DNA of 64,000 bases from Olleya sediminilitoris (GTDB lineage Bacteria; Bacteroidota; Bacteroidia; Flavobacteriales; Flavobacteriaceae): positions 124,001 through 188,000 of the forward strand of contig NZ_JAEMEF010000002.1 in the NCBI RefSeq assembly GCF_016785945.1. The letters are read 5' to 3'. Position numbers and translations under genes: made by a program. Shown here piece after piece: positions 16,046 through 24,941 of this stretch. Under the pieces are notes generated by a model. That model ran no database searches, had not been told where the DNA came from, and saw nothing but the letters and a program-made list of their open reading frames with translations. How positions within the stretch are numbered: the stretch's first letter is position 1; each line of letters begins with the position of its first letter.

Positions 16046-16974
16046 TTAAAAGGAGGTGTAACAGGTCTTGAAGCTGACATTGAGCTATCTTCTAATGTAC
16101 CAAAATTAGTGGTTTCATAAATAATTTCAGGAAAACTAACGTTTTGTAATAATAAAGTAACGGTAAAAGTTTGTTGTATGGTATGTGATCTAAAAGATGT
16201 TGGTGCATTGTTGTTAGTATCCACAATACTATTTAAATAATCTGCACCTACAGTACTATCTGTAACATCGTTAGTTGGATTATTGTCTAAGGTGTTAAAT
16301 TCTTCATTTCTAGTTGGTACACCATCACCATCATCGTCATTATCTAAGTAATTTGGTATGCCATCTCCATCTGTGTCTAAAGCATTAGTTAAACCATCAG
16401 TTTCAGTATAATTAACATTTTCACTTGACGTTAATACGTTATCACCATCATCATCTACATCTAAAAAGTCAGGTAAACCATCACCATCAGTGTCATCATC
16501 ATAGTAATCACCATTATTGTTTCTGTCTTCTAATTCAGCAGGAATACCATCATTATCGTCTTCTAATAAAGCCATTGTAAAATAAGCTTCTCCACTTGTA
16601 GAGGTATATTCTTCTGTAACTTCAATACCACTTGGAGGTACATCTTGACAGAAAAAATTTGAAGGATCACTAGTGTAACTTCTAAATTGTAACCTATTAG
16701 CAATAGAAAAAGAACTTGATTCTGCAGCCACTAAATTGACAAGTAAATCATTAGTTTCATCAGCTTCAGTTATAATTAAATCTGCAATTGTAAAATCAGG
16801 ACTGCTTAATTGTATAGATAAACTTTCATTTGGATCTGTTTTTGTTTTATGAAATACTAAATCACCACAAGCTTCAAATGTATCGTCAAACTCAAGCTCA
16901 GTTGTTATTATATCTCCATCATCGCAAGATAATACACTTAATAAAACACTAAAAACAACTAAAAATTTACGCAT
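16042..16974 (-). CDS. Lipoprotein with calcium-binding (thrombospondin type 3-like) repeats
   Basis: A 310-residue lipoprotein: lipobox LSVLSC with lipidated Cys17, then a beta-rich domain with two further Cys (about residues 36 and 108). Residues 140-225 contain Asp-rich repeats such as [37 protein letters not shown] and [19 protein letters not shown], which match the calcium-binding thrombospondin type 3-like pattern. The C-terminal 80 residues are Thr/Ser-rich and beta-like. It is probably a surface or periplasmic calcium-stabilised protein; the partner is unknown. It has its own promoter region and no obvious operon. Confidence 0.8.
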   Translation of the reverse strand: MRKFLVVFSVLLSVLSCDDGDIITTELEFDDTFEACGDLVFHKTKTDPNESLSIQLSSPDFTIADLIITEADETNDLLVNLVAAESSSFSIANRLQFRSYTSDPSNFFCQDVPPSGIEVTEEYTSTSGEAYFTMALLEDDNDGIPAELEDRNNNGDYYDDDTDGDGLPDFLDVDDDGDNVLTSSENVNYTETDGLTNALDTDGDGIPNYLDNDDDGDGVPTRNEEFNTLDNNPTNDVTDSTVGADYLNSIVDTNNNAPTSFRSHTIQQTFTVTLLLQNVSFPEIIYETTNFGTLEDSSMSASRPVTPPFN

Positions 16975-17054
16975 AGTTTACAAGTTTAAAAAAACAAAAA
17001 TAATAGAATTGTTAAACTTATAACGACGCTTAACACAATTAATTTTATTTAAAG

Positions 17055-17062
17055 TATTTTTG
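17055..17062 (+). promoter_or_regulatory. Promoter -7 box of the cysteine desulfurase gene
   Basis: TATTTTTG matches TAnnTTTG and lies 23 nt before the ATG at 17086, in the 111-bp divergent gap shared with the calcium-repeat lipoprotein. Confidence 0.45.
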
Positions 17063-17085
17063 TGCTCAATTAGACCAAAAATCAC

Positions 17086-18228
17086 ATGAAATCTGTTTAT
17101 TTTGATAACGCTGCAACTACGCAGTTACGTCCAGAAATTATTGAAAAAATGACGCAAGTCATGCATCAAAATTATGGTAATGCTTCCTCAACGCATAGTT
17201 TTGGTCGTGCAACTAAAGCTTTGATTGAGCAAGCAAGAAAAGCAGTAGCTAAATATTTTAATGTTACTGCTTCTGAAATTATATTTACAGCAGGAGGTAC
17301 TGAAGCAGATAATTTAGCTTTAACAAGTGCAGTTAGAGATTTAAGTGTAAAACGTATAATTACTTCTAAAATAGAACATCATGCTGTTTTTAATACTGTT
17401 TTACAACTTAAAAAACAATACGGAATAAGTGTAGATTATGTTAATCTTGATGGGACAGGACAGATTGATCATTTACATTTAAAACAATTATTACAATCAT
17501 CTAACGGTAAGACTCTAGTAAGTTTAATGCACGTTAATAACGAGGTTGGTAATATTCTAGACCTTAAACGTGTTGGTCAATTATGTGAAGATCATCAAGC
17601 ATTATTCCATAGTGATACCGTTCAGTCTGTTGGACATTATATTATAGATTTACAAGATATTCCGTTGGATTTTATGGCTGTTAGTGCACATAAATTTCAT
17701 GGACCAAAAGGTGTTGGTTTTGCCTTTGTGAGAAAAAAATCTGGTTTAAAGCCTTTAATTTTTGGAGGTGAACAAGAACGTGGTCTTAGAGCAGGTACCG
17801 AGTCTGTACATAATATTATTGGTATGGCTGAAGCATTAAAATTATCTTATTTTAATTTAGATGAAGAGAAATTTTACATCCAAAATCTAAAAGAGTACTT
17901 CATTGAGAGATTAAAAACCGAGATTGAAGGTGTTAAATTTAATGGTACTTCTTCAGATTTTGAAAAAAGTGCTTATACTGTTTTAAATGTTTGTTTACCA
18001 TTTTCACCAGAAAAAGAGTCTATTTTGTTATTTCAATTAGATTTAAAAGGAATTGCTTGTTCTAAAGGTAGTGCTTGTCAAAGTGGTAGTCCTAAAGGAA
18101 GTCACGTATTATCTCAAATTTTAAATAATGAAGATTTAGAAAAACCATCGTTAAGATTTTCATTTAGTAAATACAATACTAAAGATGAGATAGATTATGT
18201 TATTGAGGTGTTAAAAGAATTTATTTAA
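17086..18228 (+). CDS. Cysteine desulfurase (IscS/NifS family)
   Basis: A 380-residue class V aminotransferase-fold PLP enzyme that removes sulfur from cysteine as a persulfide for iron-sulfur clusters or thio-cofactors. Motifs: YFDNAATT at the N-terminus, TAGGTEADNLAL (phosphate cup), the PLP lysine Lys203 in SAHKFHGPKG, RAGTES, and the active-site loop ACSKGSACQSGSPKGS with persulfide Cys331. No iscU, sufE or other sulfur-relay gene is adjacent, so the acceptor is not shown; tRNA thiolation is an alternative. It is followed by a separately promoted alpha/beta hydrolase. Confidence 0.88.
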   Translation: MKSVYFDNAATTQLRPEIIEKMTQVMHQNYGNASSTHSFGRATKALIEQARKAVAKYFNVTASEIIFTAGGTEADNLALTSAVRDLSVKRIITSKIEHHAVFNTVLQLKKQYGISVDYVNLDGTGQIDHLHLKQLLQSSNGKTLVSLMHVNNEVGNILDLKRVGQLCEDHQALFHSDTVQSVGHYIIDLQDIPLDFMAVSAHKFHGPKGVGFAFVRKKSGLKPLIFGGEQERGLRAGTESVHNIIGMAEALKLSYFNLDEEKFYIQNLKEYFIERLKTEIEGVKFNGTSSDFEKSAYTVLNVCLPFSPEKESILLFQLDLKGIACSKGSACQSGSPKGSHVLSQILNNEDLEKPSLRFSFSKYNTKDEIDYVIEVLKEFI

Positions 18229-18242
18229 CATTGTTTATATCG

Positions 18243-18250
18243 TATTTTTG
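18243..18250 (+). promoter_or_regulatory. Promoter -7 box of the alpha/beta hydrolase gene
   Basis: TATTTTTG matches TAnnTTTG and lies 17 nt before the TTG start at 18268, so the hydrolase seems to have its own promoter in the 39-nt gap. Confidence 0.45.
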
Positions 18251-18267
18251 TATTTCAAAAAAAATAA

Positions 18268-19056
18268 TTGCTAAACTATACTACTTATTTAAATCCCAAT
18301 TCTAATCAATGGGTGACTTTTGTTCATGGAGCAGGAGGTAGCAGTGCTATTTGGTTTAAACAAATTAGAGCGTTTAAAGCAGAGTTTAATGTCCTTATTT
18401 TAGATTTACGTGGTCACGGAAGTAGTAAACCTAAATTAAAAGACGCTTTTAAATCCAAATATACTTTTGACGCAATAACTAATGATATTATTGAAGTTAT
18501 TAACCATTTAAAAATTACCAATAGTCATTTTATTGGTATTTCTTTAGGTACAATTTTAATTAGAAATTTAGCAGAAAAACATCCAAGTAAAGTATTGAGT
18601 ATGATTATGGGTGGAGCTATAATGAAACTTAATTTTAGGTCTCAAATACTTATAAAAGTAGGAGTTACCTTTAAAAGTATAGTACCTTATATGTATTTAT
18701 ATAAGTTGTTTGCTTTTATAATTATGCCTAGAAAAAACCATAAAAAATCAAGATTAATTTTTGTTAATGAAGCAAAAAAACTTTACCAAAAAGAGTTTGT
18801 AAGATGGTTTAAATTAACGTCAGAAATAAATCCTTTATTACGATTTTTTAGAACTAAAGATATTAACATTCCTACTTTGTACGTAATGGGAGCAGAGGAC
18901 CATTTGTTTTTACCATCAATAAAAAAAATCACCGAAAAGCATTTAAAATCAACACTTTTGGTGATTGAAAAATGTGGACATGTTGTTAATATAGAACAGC
19001 CAGAAGTATTTAATACTAATACTATTCAGTTTATTAAAAACAGGTTGTTAGATTAG
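18268..19056 (+). CDS. Alpha/beta hydrolase
   Basis: A 262-residue alpha/beta hydrolase. The oxyanion/first-strand motif VHGAGGS (19-25), LDLRGHGSS, the nucleophile elbow GISLG with Ser92, the acid in GAEDHLF and the base His in CGHVVNIEQP complete the triad. A basic, hydrophobic cap region (KIMPRKNHKK-type segment) covers the middle. The substrate is unknown. No in-frame ATG precedes the first strand; the frame begins with TTG at 18268, so a non-ATG start is needed. The stop overlaps the stop of the convergent Lacal_2735-family gene by 3-4 nt. Confidence 0.82.
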   Translation: MLNYTTYLNPNSNQWVTFVHGAGGSSAIWFKQIRAFKAEFNVLILDLRGHGSSKPKLKDAFKSKYTFDAITNDIIEVINHLKITNSHFIGISLGTILIRNLAEKHPSKVLSMIMGGAIMKLNFRSQILIKVGVTFKSIVPYMYLYKLFAFIIMPRKNHKKSRLIFVNEAKKLYQKEFVRWFKLTSEINPLLRFFRTKDINIPTLYVMGAEDHLFLPSIKKITEKHLKSTLLVIEKCGHVVNIEQPEVFNTNTIQFIKNRLLD

Positions 19057-19223
19057 TTTTCTTTTAAAATTTCTATTTGCTCTAAAACTAGTTGTGCTTC
19101 AGCTTGTTTAGCATCACTTAAGCTTCGGTTGCTGGTAGATAATTTATAAGATTCTTCTAATAGTTTTTTATACTCGTCTTGTAGTTTTTCTAACTTACTT
19201 TTCTTTTTAAAAAATTTGAACAT
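19053..19223 (-). CDS. Small coiled-coil protein, Lacal_2735 family
   Basis: A 56-residue protein translated from the ATG at 19223: it opens with MFKFFKKKSKLEKLQDEY and continues as a charged amphipathic helix (LLEESYKLSTSNR, DAKQAEAQLVLEQIEILK). The pattern of an N-terminal basic MFxxFKKKS motif followed by a single helix is the Lacal_2735 (DUF6435) family, a short protein found mainly in flavobacteria. Its function is unknown. Hydrophobic Phe plus Lys at the N-terminus suggests peripheral membrane contact. It overlaps the convergent hydrolase gene by 3-4 nt at the stop codons. Confidence 0.8.
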   Translation of the reverse strand: MFKFFKKKSKLEKLQDEYKKLLEESYKLSTSNRSLSDAKQAEAQLVLEQIEILKEN

Positions 19224-19283
19224 CGCTTTTTTATCAAAAATAATGAAATATTAGGTATTTAATTTTAAATACGATGTTAATTA

Positions 19284-19670
19284 TTATCCAAAAACTAAGC
19301 TATGCATATAGCGTCCAGGCATAAAAGTGAAAGCGCCAGCAATTAACATGGCACCAACATATAAACCTATCATTTTGTACTTATGGCGTTTAATATGTCC
19401 ATTTTTAACTGCAATATAGGCTGTTGGAACTGTGTAAATGGTCAAGAAACTAAAACAATGTATCCAACCAAAATGATTAAATAATCGAGGACCAACAAAA
19501 GAGGGCATAAACAAAGTAATGATGGCTGTGGTCAGCATTAAAACCATATAAACGCGACCTATATATTTGTGGGTTATTGTTCCTTTTTTTAAAATGAAAC
19601 TAAGTGTTCCAAGTATAAAAGCAGGAAGGATGGTTGCTAAATGAAGGTACATTAAAGTTGTATAAGACAT
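19284..19670 (-). CDS. DUF2306 family membrane protein
   Basis: A 128-residue integral membrane protein with four hydrophobic helices. The features of DUF2306 are visible: HLATILPAFILG in helix 1, KKGTITHKYIGRVYMVLM (loop with His-Lys-x-x-Gly-Arg), FGWIHCFSFLTIY and the conserved INTERHELIX KRHKYKM loop. The repeated His residues suggest haem or metal contact, but no reaction is known. It is a single gene with its own promoter box 17 nt upstream of the ATG. Confidence 0.78.
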   Translation of the reverse strand: MSYTTLMYLHLATILPAFILGTLSFILKKGTITHKYIGRVYMVLMLTTAIITLFMPSFVGPRLFNHFGWIHCFSFLTIYTVPTAYIAVKNGHIKRHKYKMIGLYVGAMLIAGAFTFMPGRYMHSLVFG

Positions 19671-19687
19671 AGTTTTTTTATTTATGT

Positions 19688-19695
19688 CAAACTTA
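19688..19695 (-). promoter_or_regulatory. Promoter -7 box of the DUF2306 gene
   Basis: On the minus strand TAAGTTTG matches TAnnTTTG and lies 17 nt before the ATG at 19670. Confidence 0.45.
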
Positions 19696-19765
19696 AATGA
19701 ATATGGTTTTTAATAAAATTTAGCTTTACCGAAGTGTTGTTTAATTAAGACGATTTGTAATGAGT

Positions 19766-22231
19766 TTAAAATCGCATTGTGGTTCTAATATTAAATACAC
19801 GAGGTGTTAAGTAGTTTGGTATAGCATACTGACGTTTGCTGTATACATCTCTTACCCAAGTATTGGTAATTGAGTTTTGTACATTAAATACATTAAATAT
19901 TTCAAAACCAAAGGATAGTGCTTTAAATGGTTTTTTCCAACCACTATCAAATTGTTTATCTGCATCTACTAACACAAACTGAAAACCTATGTCAGCACGC
20001 TTATAATCTGGTAAACGACTCTGGAAAATATAAGGGTCTGCATAACTTGGTGATCCACCAGGTAAGCCTGTATTATAAACAAGATTTAAATACATTTTCA
20101 TGCTTGGTATGTTTGGTACATAATCTTGAAACAAAGCAGCAAATTTTAAACGTTGGTCTGTTGGTCGTGCAATGTAACCTCTGTCATTAATGTTTTCTTC
20201 GGTTTTAAGATAGCCAAAACTAAACCAGCTTTCTGTGCCAGGAACAAATTCTCCGTTTAAGCGTAAATCCAAACCATAAGCATAGGCTTCAGCATTATTG
20301 GTAGCATTATATCTAATACGAACATTTTCCAAAGTATATGGATTGACATCTGTCATTTTTTTATAGTAAGCTTCACTAGTTAATTTAAAAGGTCTGTCCC
20401 ACATTTTAAAACTATAATCGTTACCAAGTACAACATGCACAGATTTTTGGGCTTTAACATCAGCTTGTACAATTCCGTTTTGATCACGTAATTCTCTGTA
20501 AAAAGGAGGTTGGTAATATAATCCACCACTAAGTCTAAACAACATGTCGTTATCCCAATTTGGTTTGATAGCAAATTGAGCACGTGGACTAAACACGTTT
20601 TGTGATACATTTTTATTTGTAGCTTGGTCATCCACAGTCCAACTATGGTTTCTAACGCCTGCATTGTACCATACATCATGCTCTCCAATGGTACTACGTT
20701 TGCTCCATTGTAAGTAAGTTTGTAGTCTAGTTATGGTTGTATTATTTCTAGCTCTAACATTTTGATAGGCTTCCAAAGGACCTTCATAAGGTGTGTATGG
20801 TTGGTCATTAAACGCATCTGAACTAGGAGGATTAATTGAAAAACCTGCAGAATCCACAACTTCCCATTCTATTAGTCTATCTCTAATATCTTCATTTGTG
20901 TATTTAATAGAAAACTTAAATTCGTTTTCATTTTTAATATAAGTCCCTTTAGCTTCAATATTGGTTATTAAGGCGTCCAAATCATTACGACCATGATTAA
21001 GTTGACTTCCAATACCTTCAGCAAATTCAACCTCTCCTAAATTTTCATCTCCAATATTACTATTGACTTCACCTAATGCATATTGTGCAAGGATGTCAAA
21101 ATATTCTTCTTCAGTAGTGTGGTAAGTGGATGTTACTAATGATAACGATAAATCATCATTAACTTGATAATTAGCACTTAAAGCACCAAAAAGCGTTTGG
21201 TATTGGTCTTTTTCTTGACCTTGGTATTGAACAATTAAAGCTTGTGGGTTGTCTAATGTCCCAAAATTGGTTTGACGCGTTAACGGTATGTAGTTGTATT
21301 TGTTAAGTGAAGCATTTCCTAAAAAACTTAATTCTAGTTTATCTGTAAACTGATAGGTTAAATAACTTTGTACATCTGCAAAAGTAGGATTAAAGTTTGT
21401 TTCGGTTTCTTTAGCATCAACCAGTAAGCTATTGTCTCTGTAACGTAATCCAACGATACCGCTAAATTTAGAATCTTTACTAATTGTTTCAAGTGCAACA
21501 CTAGCACCTAACAGACTAGCATCAACAGCTATTGCTTTTTCAGTTGGTTTACGGTAAGTAATGTCTAAAACCGATGATAGTTTATCACCATACTTAGCCT
21601 GAAATCCACCTGCCGAAAAATCTACATTTTGCACTAAATCTGAATTAACAAAGCTTAAACCTTCCTGTTGACCAGAGCGTATTAAAAAAGGACGATATAC
21701 TTCAATGCCATTAACGTAAATAAGGTTTTCGTCATAATTACCACCTCTAACCGAGTATTGTGTGCTTAACTCATTATTACTACTAACTCCAGGAAGTGTT
21801 TTAAGTAAATTTTCTACACCAGCTTGTGCTCCTGGTATTTTGATTAAAACAGCTGGATCTATATTTACAATACCTTGTACATCTTTTCGTTTACGACCAT
21901 TAATAACTACTGTAGATATTTGTTCTACATTTTCTTTCATTACAGGATTAAACTTAAAGTTTTCTCCGTTTTTAAGATTAAATTTTGCAGTAATATTTTT
22001 ATGAGATACATGAGAAAATACAACCTTTACATCAGTATTAGCTTTAATTTTTAGTTCGTAAAAACCATTGTTATTAGTTTGTGTTCCATAATCACCACTT
22101 TTGATGTTAACAGCATCAATGGGTTGGTTAAACTCGTTTAAAATAACTCCAGTTATTGTTCCTGTTTGTGCTAAACAAAACAAAGGAAATAAAAATATAA
22201 ATGCTGTTAAGGTTAGGTTAGTTTTAGTCAA
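19766..22231 (-). CDS. TonB-dependent receptor with N-terminal carboxypeptidase-like domain
   Basis: An 821-residue outer-membrane receptor. A signal peptide (ends LCLAQ) is followed by a carboxypeptidase regulatory-like beta sandwich (GTITGVILNEFNQPIDAVNI, about 25-105), a plug domain (PGAQAGVENLLKTLPGVSSN, YSVRGGNYDENLIYVNGIE) and a beta-barrel ending in aromatic Phe (TTMRF). It lacks the SusD partner, so it is probably a siderophore, metal or small-solute importer and not a glycan receptor; the ligand is unknown. The only start that gives the signal peptide is TTG (22229-22231). It begins 11 nt after the M23 peptidase stop, so both may be one transcript. Confidence 0.88.
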   Translation of the reverse strand: MTKTNLTLTAFIFLFPLFCLAQTGTITGVILNEFNQPIDAVNIKSGDYGTQTNNNGFYELKIKANTDVKVVFSHVSHKNITAKFNLKNGENFKFNPVMKENVEQISTVVINGRKRKDVQGIVNIDPAVLIKIPGAQAGVENLLKTLPGVSSNNELSTQYSVRGGNYDENLIYVNGIEVYRPFLIRSGQQEGLSFVNSDLVQNVDFSAGGFQAKYGDKLSSVLDITYRKPTEKAIAVDASLLGASVALETISKDSKFSGIVGLRYRDNSLLVDAKETETNFNPTFADVQSYLTYQFTDKLELSFLGNASLNKYNYIPLTRQTNFGTLDNPQALIVQYQGQEKDQYQTLFGALSANYQVNDDLSLSLVTSTYHTTEEEYFDILAQYALGEVNSNIGDENLGEVEFAEGIGSQLNHGRNDLDALITNIEAKGTYIKNENEFKFSIKYTNEDIRDRLIEWEVVDSAGFSINPPSSDAFNDQPYTPYEGPLEAYQNVRARNNTTITRLQTYLQWSKRSTIGEHDVWYNAGVRNHSWTVDDQATNKNVSQNVFSPRAQFAIKPNWDNDMLFRLSGGLYYQPPFYRELRDQNGIVQADVKAQKSVHVVLGNDYSFKMWDRPFKLTSEAYYKKMTDVNPYTLENVRIRYNATNNAEAYAYGLDLRLNGEFVPGTESWFSFGYLKTEENINDRGYIARPTDQRLKFAALFQDYVPNIPSMKMYLNLVYNTGLPGGSPSYADPYIFQSRLPDYKRADIGFQFVLVDADKQFDSGWKKPFKALSFGFEIFNVFNVQNSITNTWVRDVYSKRQYAIPNYLTPRVFNIRTTMRF

Positions 22232-22242
22232 AAGTTGTCATT

Positions 22243-23931
22243 TTATTTTCTGAAAAAGCTTGCTTCAAATGTAGTGCTATTTCCAACATTATCTGTAACA
22301 ATAACTTTTAAATTGTTTTTAGTATCAGTAACGACATTATCGCTAAAATCGTATATCAAGGTTTTCTTTTTGTAGTCGTATTCCATTAAAATCCATTTGC
22401 CATTAATGGTCGCTCTGTAATTACTAATTCCTGTATGTTTATCGTCAATTTTTAATTTTAAATAGCGATACTTACTTAACCATTGTTTGTCTTTAAAATT
22501 AATAGGTTTAATGGTTGGGTTAACGGTATCTCTTGCTAAACAATAAGTACCTAGGTTTTTGGTACGTGTGTAAAGTGTGTTGTCTTTTCTTTTGGTAGAG
22601 GAGTAGCTTAAGTAGTTGTTCCAGCCAACCAATCTAGCTATGTAAATCTGTTTTAAATCTTCTGGTGTGTAATTGCTAACATCATAAGAAATTGTAAAAT
22701 ATTTTTTAGCAGCACGATTATTTTTACCTAGATTTAAAGTATCCACATTTACACTATAATCTATAAAAAAGTCGTCGTAAAAGGTTTCTTTAGGAAATTC
22801 TACTTTAATATTGTTATCTTCTAAAACTGAAACATCACTTGATTGTATATAGTAAGGTGATGTAAAAGGAGCTTCAATATCACTAGGTTGTTTGTCTTCT
22901 CCTTTAATATTTATATCAATGTTTGTGGTGTTACCTTCAAAGTCAGTAATTTTAACTTTATAAACATTAGAAATGGTATCGTAAATAATTAAATAACCAT
23001 CATCTATGATGTTGTCATACATACTTAAGGGATTATTACTATCTATAAATAATTTCTGTAAGCGCTCTTTTTCATCTTTATAATGTTTGTAATCAATTAG
23101 TCTGTTAAGATGTTTTGTTTCGGCAAACGAAAACTTTTTAAAATCTATTGTCAGATTTTGCATTCCGTTGTAAAACGTTTCAATTTTATAAACCCCATTT
23201 TTGTTAGCTGCTAAATCTTGTCTGTCAATAGAGTTTATAGCAAATCCAATTTTGCCATAAGCAGTTAAATCTTCAACTTTATAATCACCATTTTTTAAAG
23301 GGACTAATCTTAGTTTCTGTTTTAAATTTGACCCATTAATATGAGATAAGTCATCAATTGGATATGCATAAACACTGCGTACAATTGGTTTTTTAGAATC
23401 TTTTACTTTTAAACCAAATAACAAAGGATTAATTGGTCGTTCTTGATTATCTCTAATTTCAAAATGAAGATGTGGACCACCAGATCCACCAGTATTTCCA
23501 GAATACGCAATAACATCTCCTTTGGTTACAACCAAATCGTTAAGGTCAGGAAATAGTTCTATTTCAAAACTCTCTTTTTCGTATTGTTTAGCTTTAACAT
23601 AAGCTTCAATTTTATCAGAAAAACGTTGTATATGGCCATGCACAGTTACATACCCATTAGGATGTGTAATATAAACAGCTTTACCATATCCATAATGCGA
23701 GACCTTTATACGACTAACATAACCACTTGCTGTAGCATAAATATTTAAACCTTCACTTTGTTTAGTTTTTAGATCTAAACCCGAATGAAAATGGTTGCTT
23801 CTTAACTCTCCAAAAGTACCAGAAAGGATTAGTTCTATGTCAAGTGGAGACCTAAAATAATCTTGTGGATAAATGCTTTGAGCTTGAGTGAAACTTGCAG
23901 TAAAAACTAGTAAAAAAAGTATGTGTCGCAT
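22243..23931 (-). CDS. M23 family metallopeptidase, exported
   Basis: A 562-residue exported protein. The signal peptide ends at TQAQ. An M23 (LytM-type) zinc peptidase domain covers about residues 35-175: HFHSGLD supplies the HxxxD ligands (His49, Asp53) and GGPHLHFEIRD the HxH motif. The remaining 380 residues are beta-rich Ig-like sequence with SIDRQD and DNVGNSTTF type strands. It probably cleaves peptidoglycan cross-links or acts as an activator in the periplasm. All zinc ligands are present, so it is likely active. It shares the 174-bp divergent upstream region with the zapB-like gene. Confidence 0.87.
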   Translation of the reverse strand: MRHILFLLVFTASFTQAQSIYPQDYFRSPLDIELILSGTFGELRSNHFHSGLDLKTKQSEGLNIYATASGYVSRIKVSHYGYGKAVYITHPNGYVTVHGHIQRFSDKIEAYVKAKQYEKESFEIELFPDLNDLVVTKGDVIAYSGNTGGSGGPHLHFEIRDNQERPINPLLFGLKVKDSKKPIVRSVYAYPIDDLSHINGSNLKQKLRLVPLKNGDYKVEDLTAYGKIGFAINSIDRQDLAANKNGVYKIETFYNGMQNLTIDFKKFSFAETKHLNRLIDYKHYKDEKERLQKLFIDSNNPLSMYDNIIDDGYLIIYDTISNVYKVKITDFEGNTTNIDINIKGEDKQPSDIEAPFTSPYYIQSSDVSVLEDNNIKVEFPKETFYDDFFIDYSVNVDTLNLGKNNRAAKKYFTISYDVSNYTPEDLKQIYIARLVGWNNYLSYSSTKRKDNTLYTRTKNLGTYCLARDTVNPTIKPINFKDKQWLSKYRYLKLKIDDKHTGISNYRATINGKWILMEYDYKKKTLIYDFSDNVVTDTKNNLKVIVTDNVGNSTTFEASFFRK

Positions 23932-24052
23932 AAATAAATGGTTACTGCTAAAATAGAAATAAGGTTTTAATTACCAAAGTAAAATTAAATACTAAGCCAT
24001 ATAATTGATAATGAGTTGAATTATTAATACTTAAAAAAATATTGAAAATTAA

Positions 24053-24082
24053 TTGTAAAGTGTTACGGTTTGATTAACTTTG
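24053..24082 (+). promoter_or_regulatory. Promoter of the zapB-like/zapA operon
   Basis: TTG (24053-24055), 19 bases, then TAACTTTG (24075-24082): a full match to the Bacteroidota sigma-A promoter (TTG at -33, TAnnTTTG at -7) with standard spacing. The ATG of the first gene is 23 nt downstream. It is the best promoter match in the window. Confidence 0.65.
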
Positions 24083-24105
24083 TAAGATAAGTATAGTATT
24101 AGTTA

Positions 24106-24396
24106 ATGAGTAAGATTGAAAATATTGTTGATGCTCTAGAAAGTAAAATTAATAAAGTCTTAAATAGACAAAAAGATTTAAAACTAGAAAATACTAAGCT
24201 AAAAAAAGCTTTAGAACAATCTCAATCAAAATTAACTGCAAAGGATTTAGAATTAAAAACTTGGCAAGATAATTACAACACATTAAAGATGGCTAATACA
24301 ATACTTGGCAGTGACAAAGATAAACGAGAAACAAAGCTCAAAATAAATACATTAATAAGAGAGATTGACCATTGTATTAGTCAATTATCAAGTTAA
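24106..24396 (+). CDS. ZapB-like coiled-coil protein
   Basis: A 96-residue, almost wholly alpha-helical protein with heptad repeats (IENIVDALESKINKVL, LKLENTKLKKALEQ, LELKTWQDNY) and no membrane segment. It lies 16 nt upstream of zapA in the same orientation. In Bacteroidota this small coiled-coil gene is regularly paired with zapA and is a plausible functional counterpart of ZapB, bridging FtsZ-bound ZapA to the chromosome. Sequence alone cannot prove homology to E. coli ZapB. A good promoter precedes it. Confidence 0.72.
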   Translation: MSKIENIVDALESKINKVLNRQKDLKLENTKLKKALEQSQSKLTAKDLELKTWQDNYNTLKMANTILGSDKDKRETKLKINTLIREIDHCISQLSS

Positions 24397-24412
24397 AGTT
24401 TAAATAGTTTTT

Positions 24413-24706
24413 ATGGAAGACGTGCTAAAAATAAAATTATCTATAGCAAACAGAGTCTACCCTTTAACTATAACACCTAGTCAAGAAGAAGGGTTGCGTT
24501 TAGCAGCAAAGAAGATAGAGACTATGATAAATAAGTTTGAGCAAAGCTATTCTGTTAGAGATAAACAAGATGTATTAGCCATGTGCGCATTGCAATTTGC
24601 TAGTCAATTAGAACAGAAAGCCTTAGATAAAGACCATGTGGAAGAACACGTTCAGCAAAAGTTAGAAACTTTAAATGAATTGTTACAGTCACATCTTAGT
24701 TTATAA
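24413..24706 (+). CDS. zapA: Cell division protein ZapA
   Basis: A 97-residue ZapA: an N-terminal beta-alpha-beta globular head (IKLSIANRVYPLTI, EEGLRLAAKKIETMINKF) and a C-terminal coiled coil (EQKALDKDHVEEHVQQKLETLNELL). The KxIAxRxYPL and AAKKI patterns are typical of the family. ZapA tetramers cross-link FtsZ filaments at the division ring. It is the second gene of the operon and is followed by a structured RNA and rny, the same zapA-6S RNA order known from many bacteria. Confidence 0.87.
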   Translation: MEDVLKIKLSIANRVYPLTITPSQEEGLRLAAKKIETMINKFEQSYSVRDKQDVLAMCALQFASQLEQKALDKDHVEEHVQQKLETLNELLQSHLSL

Positions 24707-24737
24707 TACGTTCATATAACATAATAAAATTAGGTTA

Positions 24738-24923
24738 CTGCCTACATTAATTATTTTTTTGATAAACTCAACGTTGATTCTTTTAAAAAGGGTGAGTTCT
24801 AAGTTGTAAAAGCATGCTGCTAATAACATTTATGTTATTTAGGCAGACCCTTGATCAGCTTGTTAGCCCTAAACTTGATTTTAAGGAGTTTATACAAAAC
24901 CAAAGTTAGTGTAGGCTTTTTTT
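24738..24923 (+). ncRNA. ssrS: Structured RNA, probable 6S RNA (6S-Flavo type)
   Basis: A 186-nt stretch without an open frame whose ends pair. Closing stem: GCCTACATTAAT (24740-24751) with GTTAGTGTAGGC (24905-24916), 12 pairs including two G-U. Next, ATAAACTC (24762-24769) pairs perfectly with GAGTTTAT (24886-24893). The distal end is a long hairpin around AATAACAT-TT-ATGTTATT (24823-24840), extended by CTGC/GCAG. The 3' side runs into seven T (24917-24923), so it resembles a terminated transcript. A rod-like RNA of this length directly after zapA is the usual 6S position. It could alternatively be a long leader of rny. Confidence 0.6.
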
Positions 24924-24941
24924 ATATATAAACAATCAATA

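Noticed and set aside
16500-16600. Asp-rich repeats of the lipoprotein as an EF-hand enzyme domain
   Set aside because: Pattern is thrombospondin type 3-like, without helix-loop-helix context or catalytic residues.
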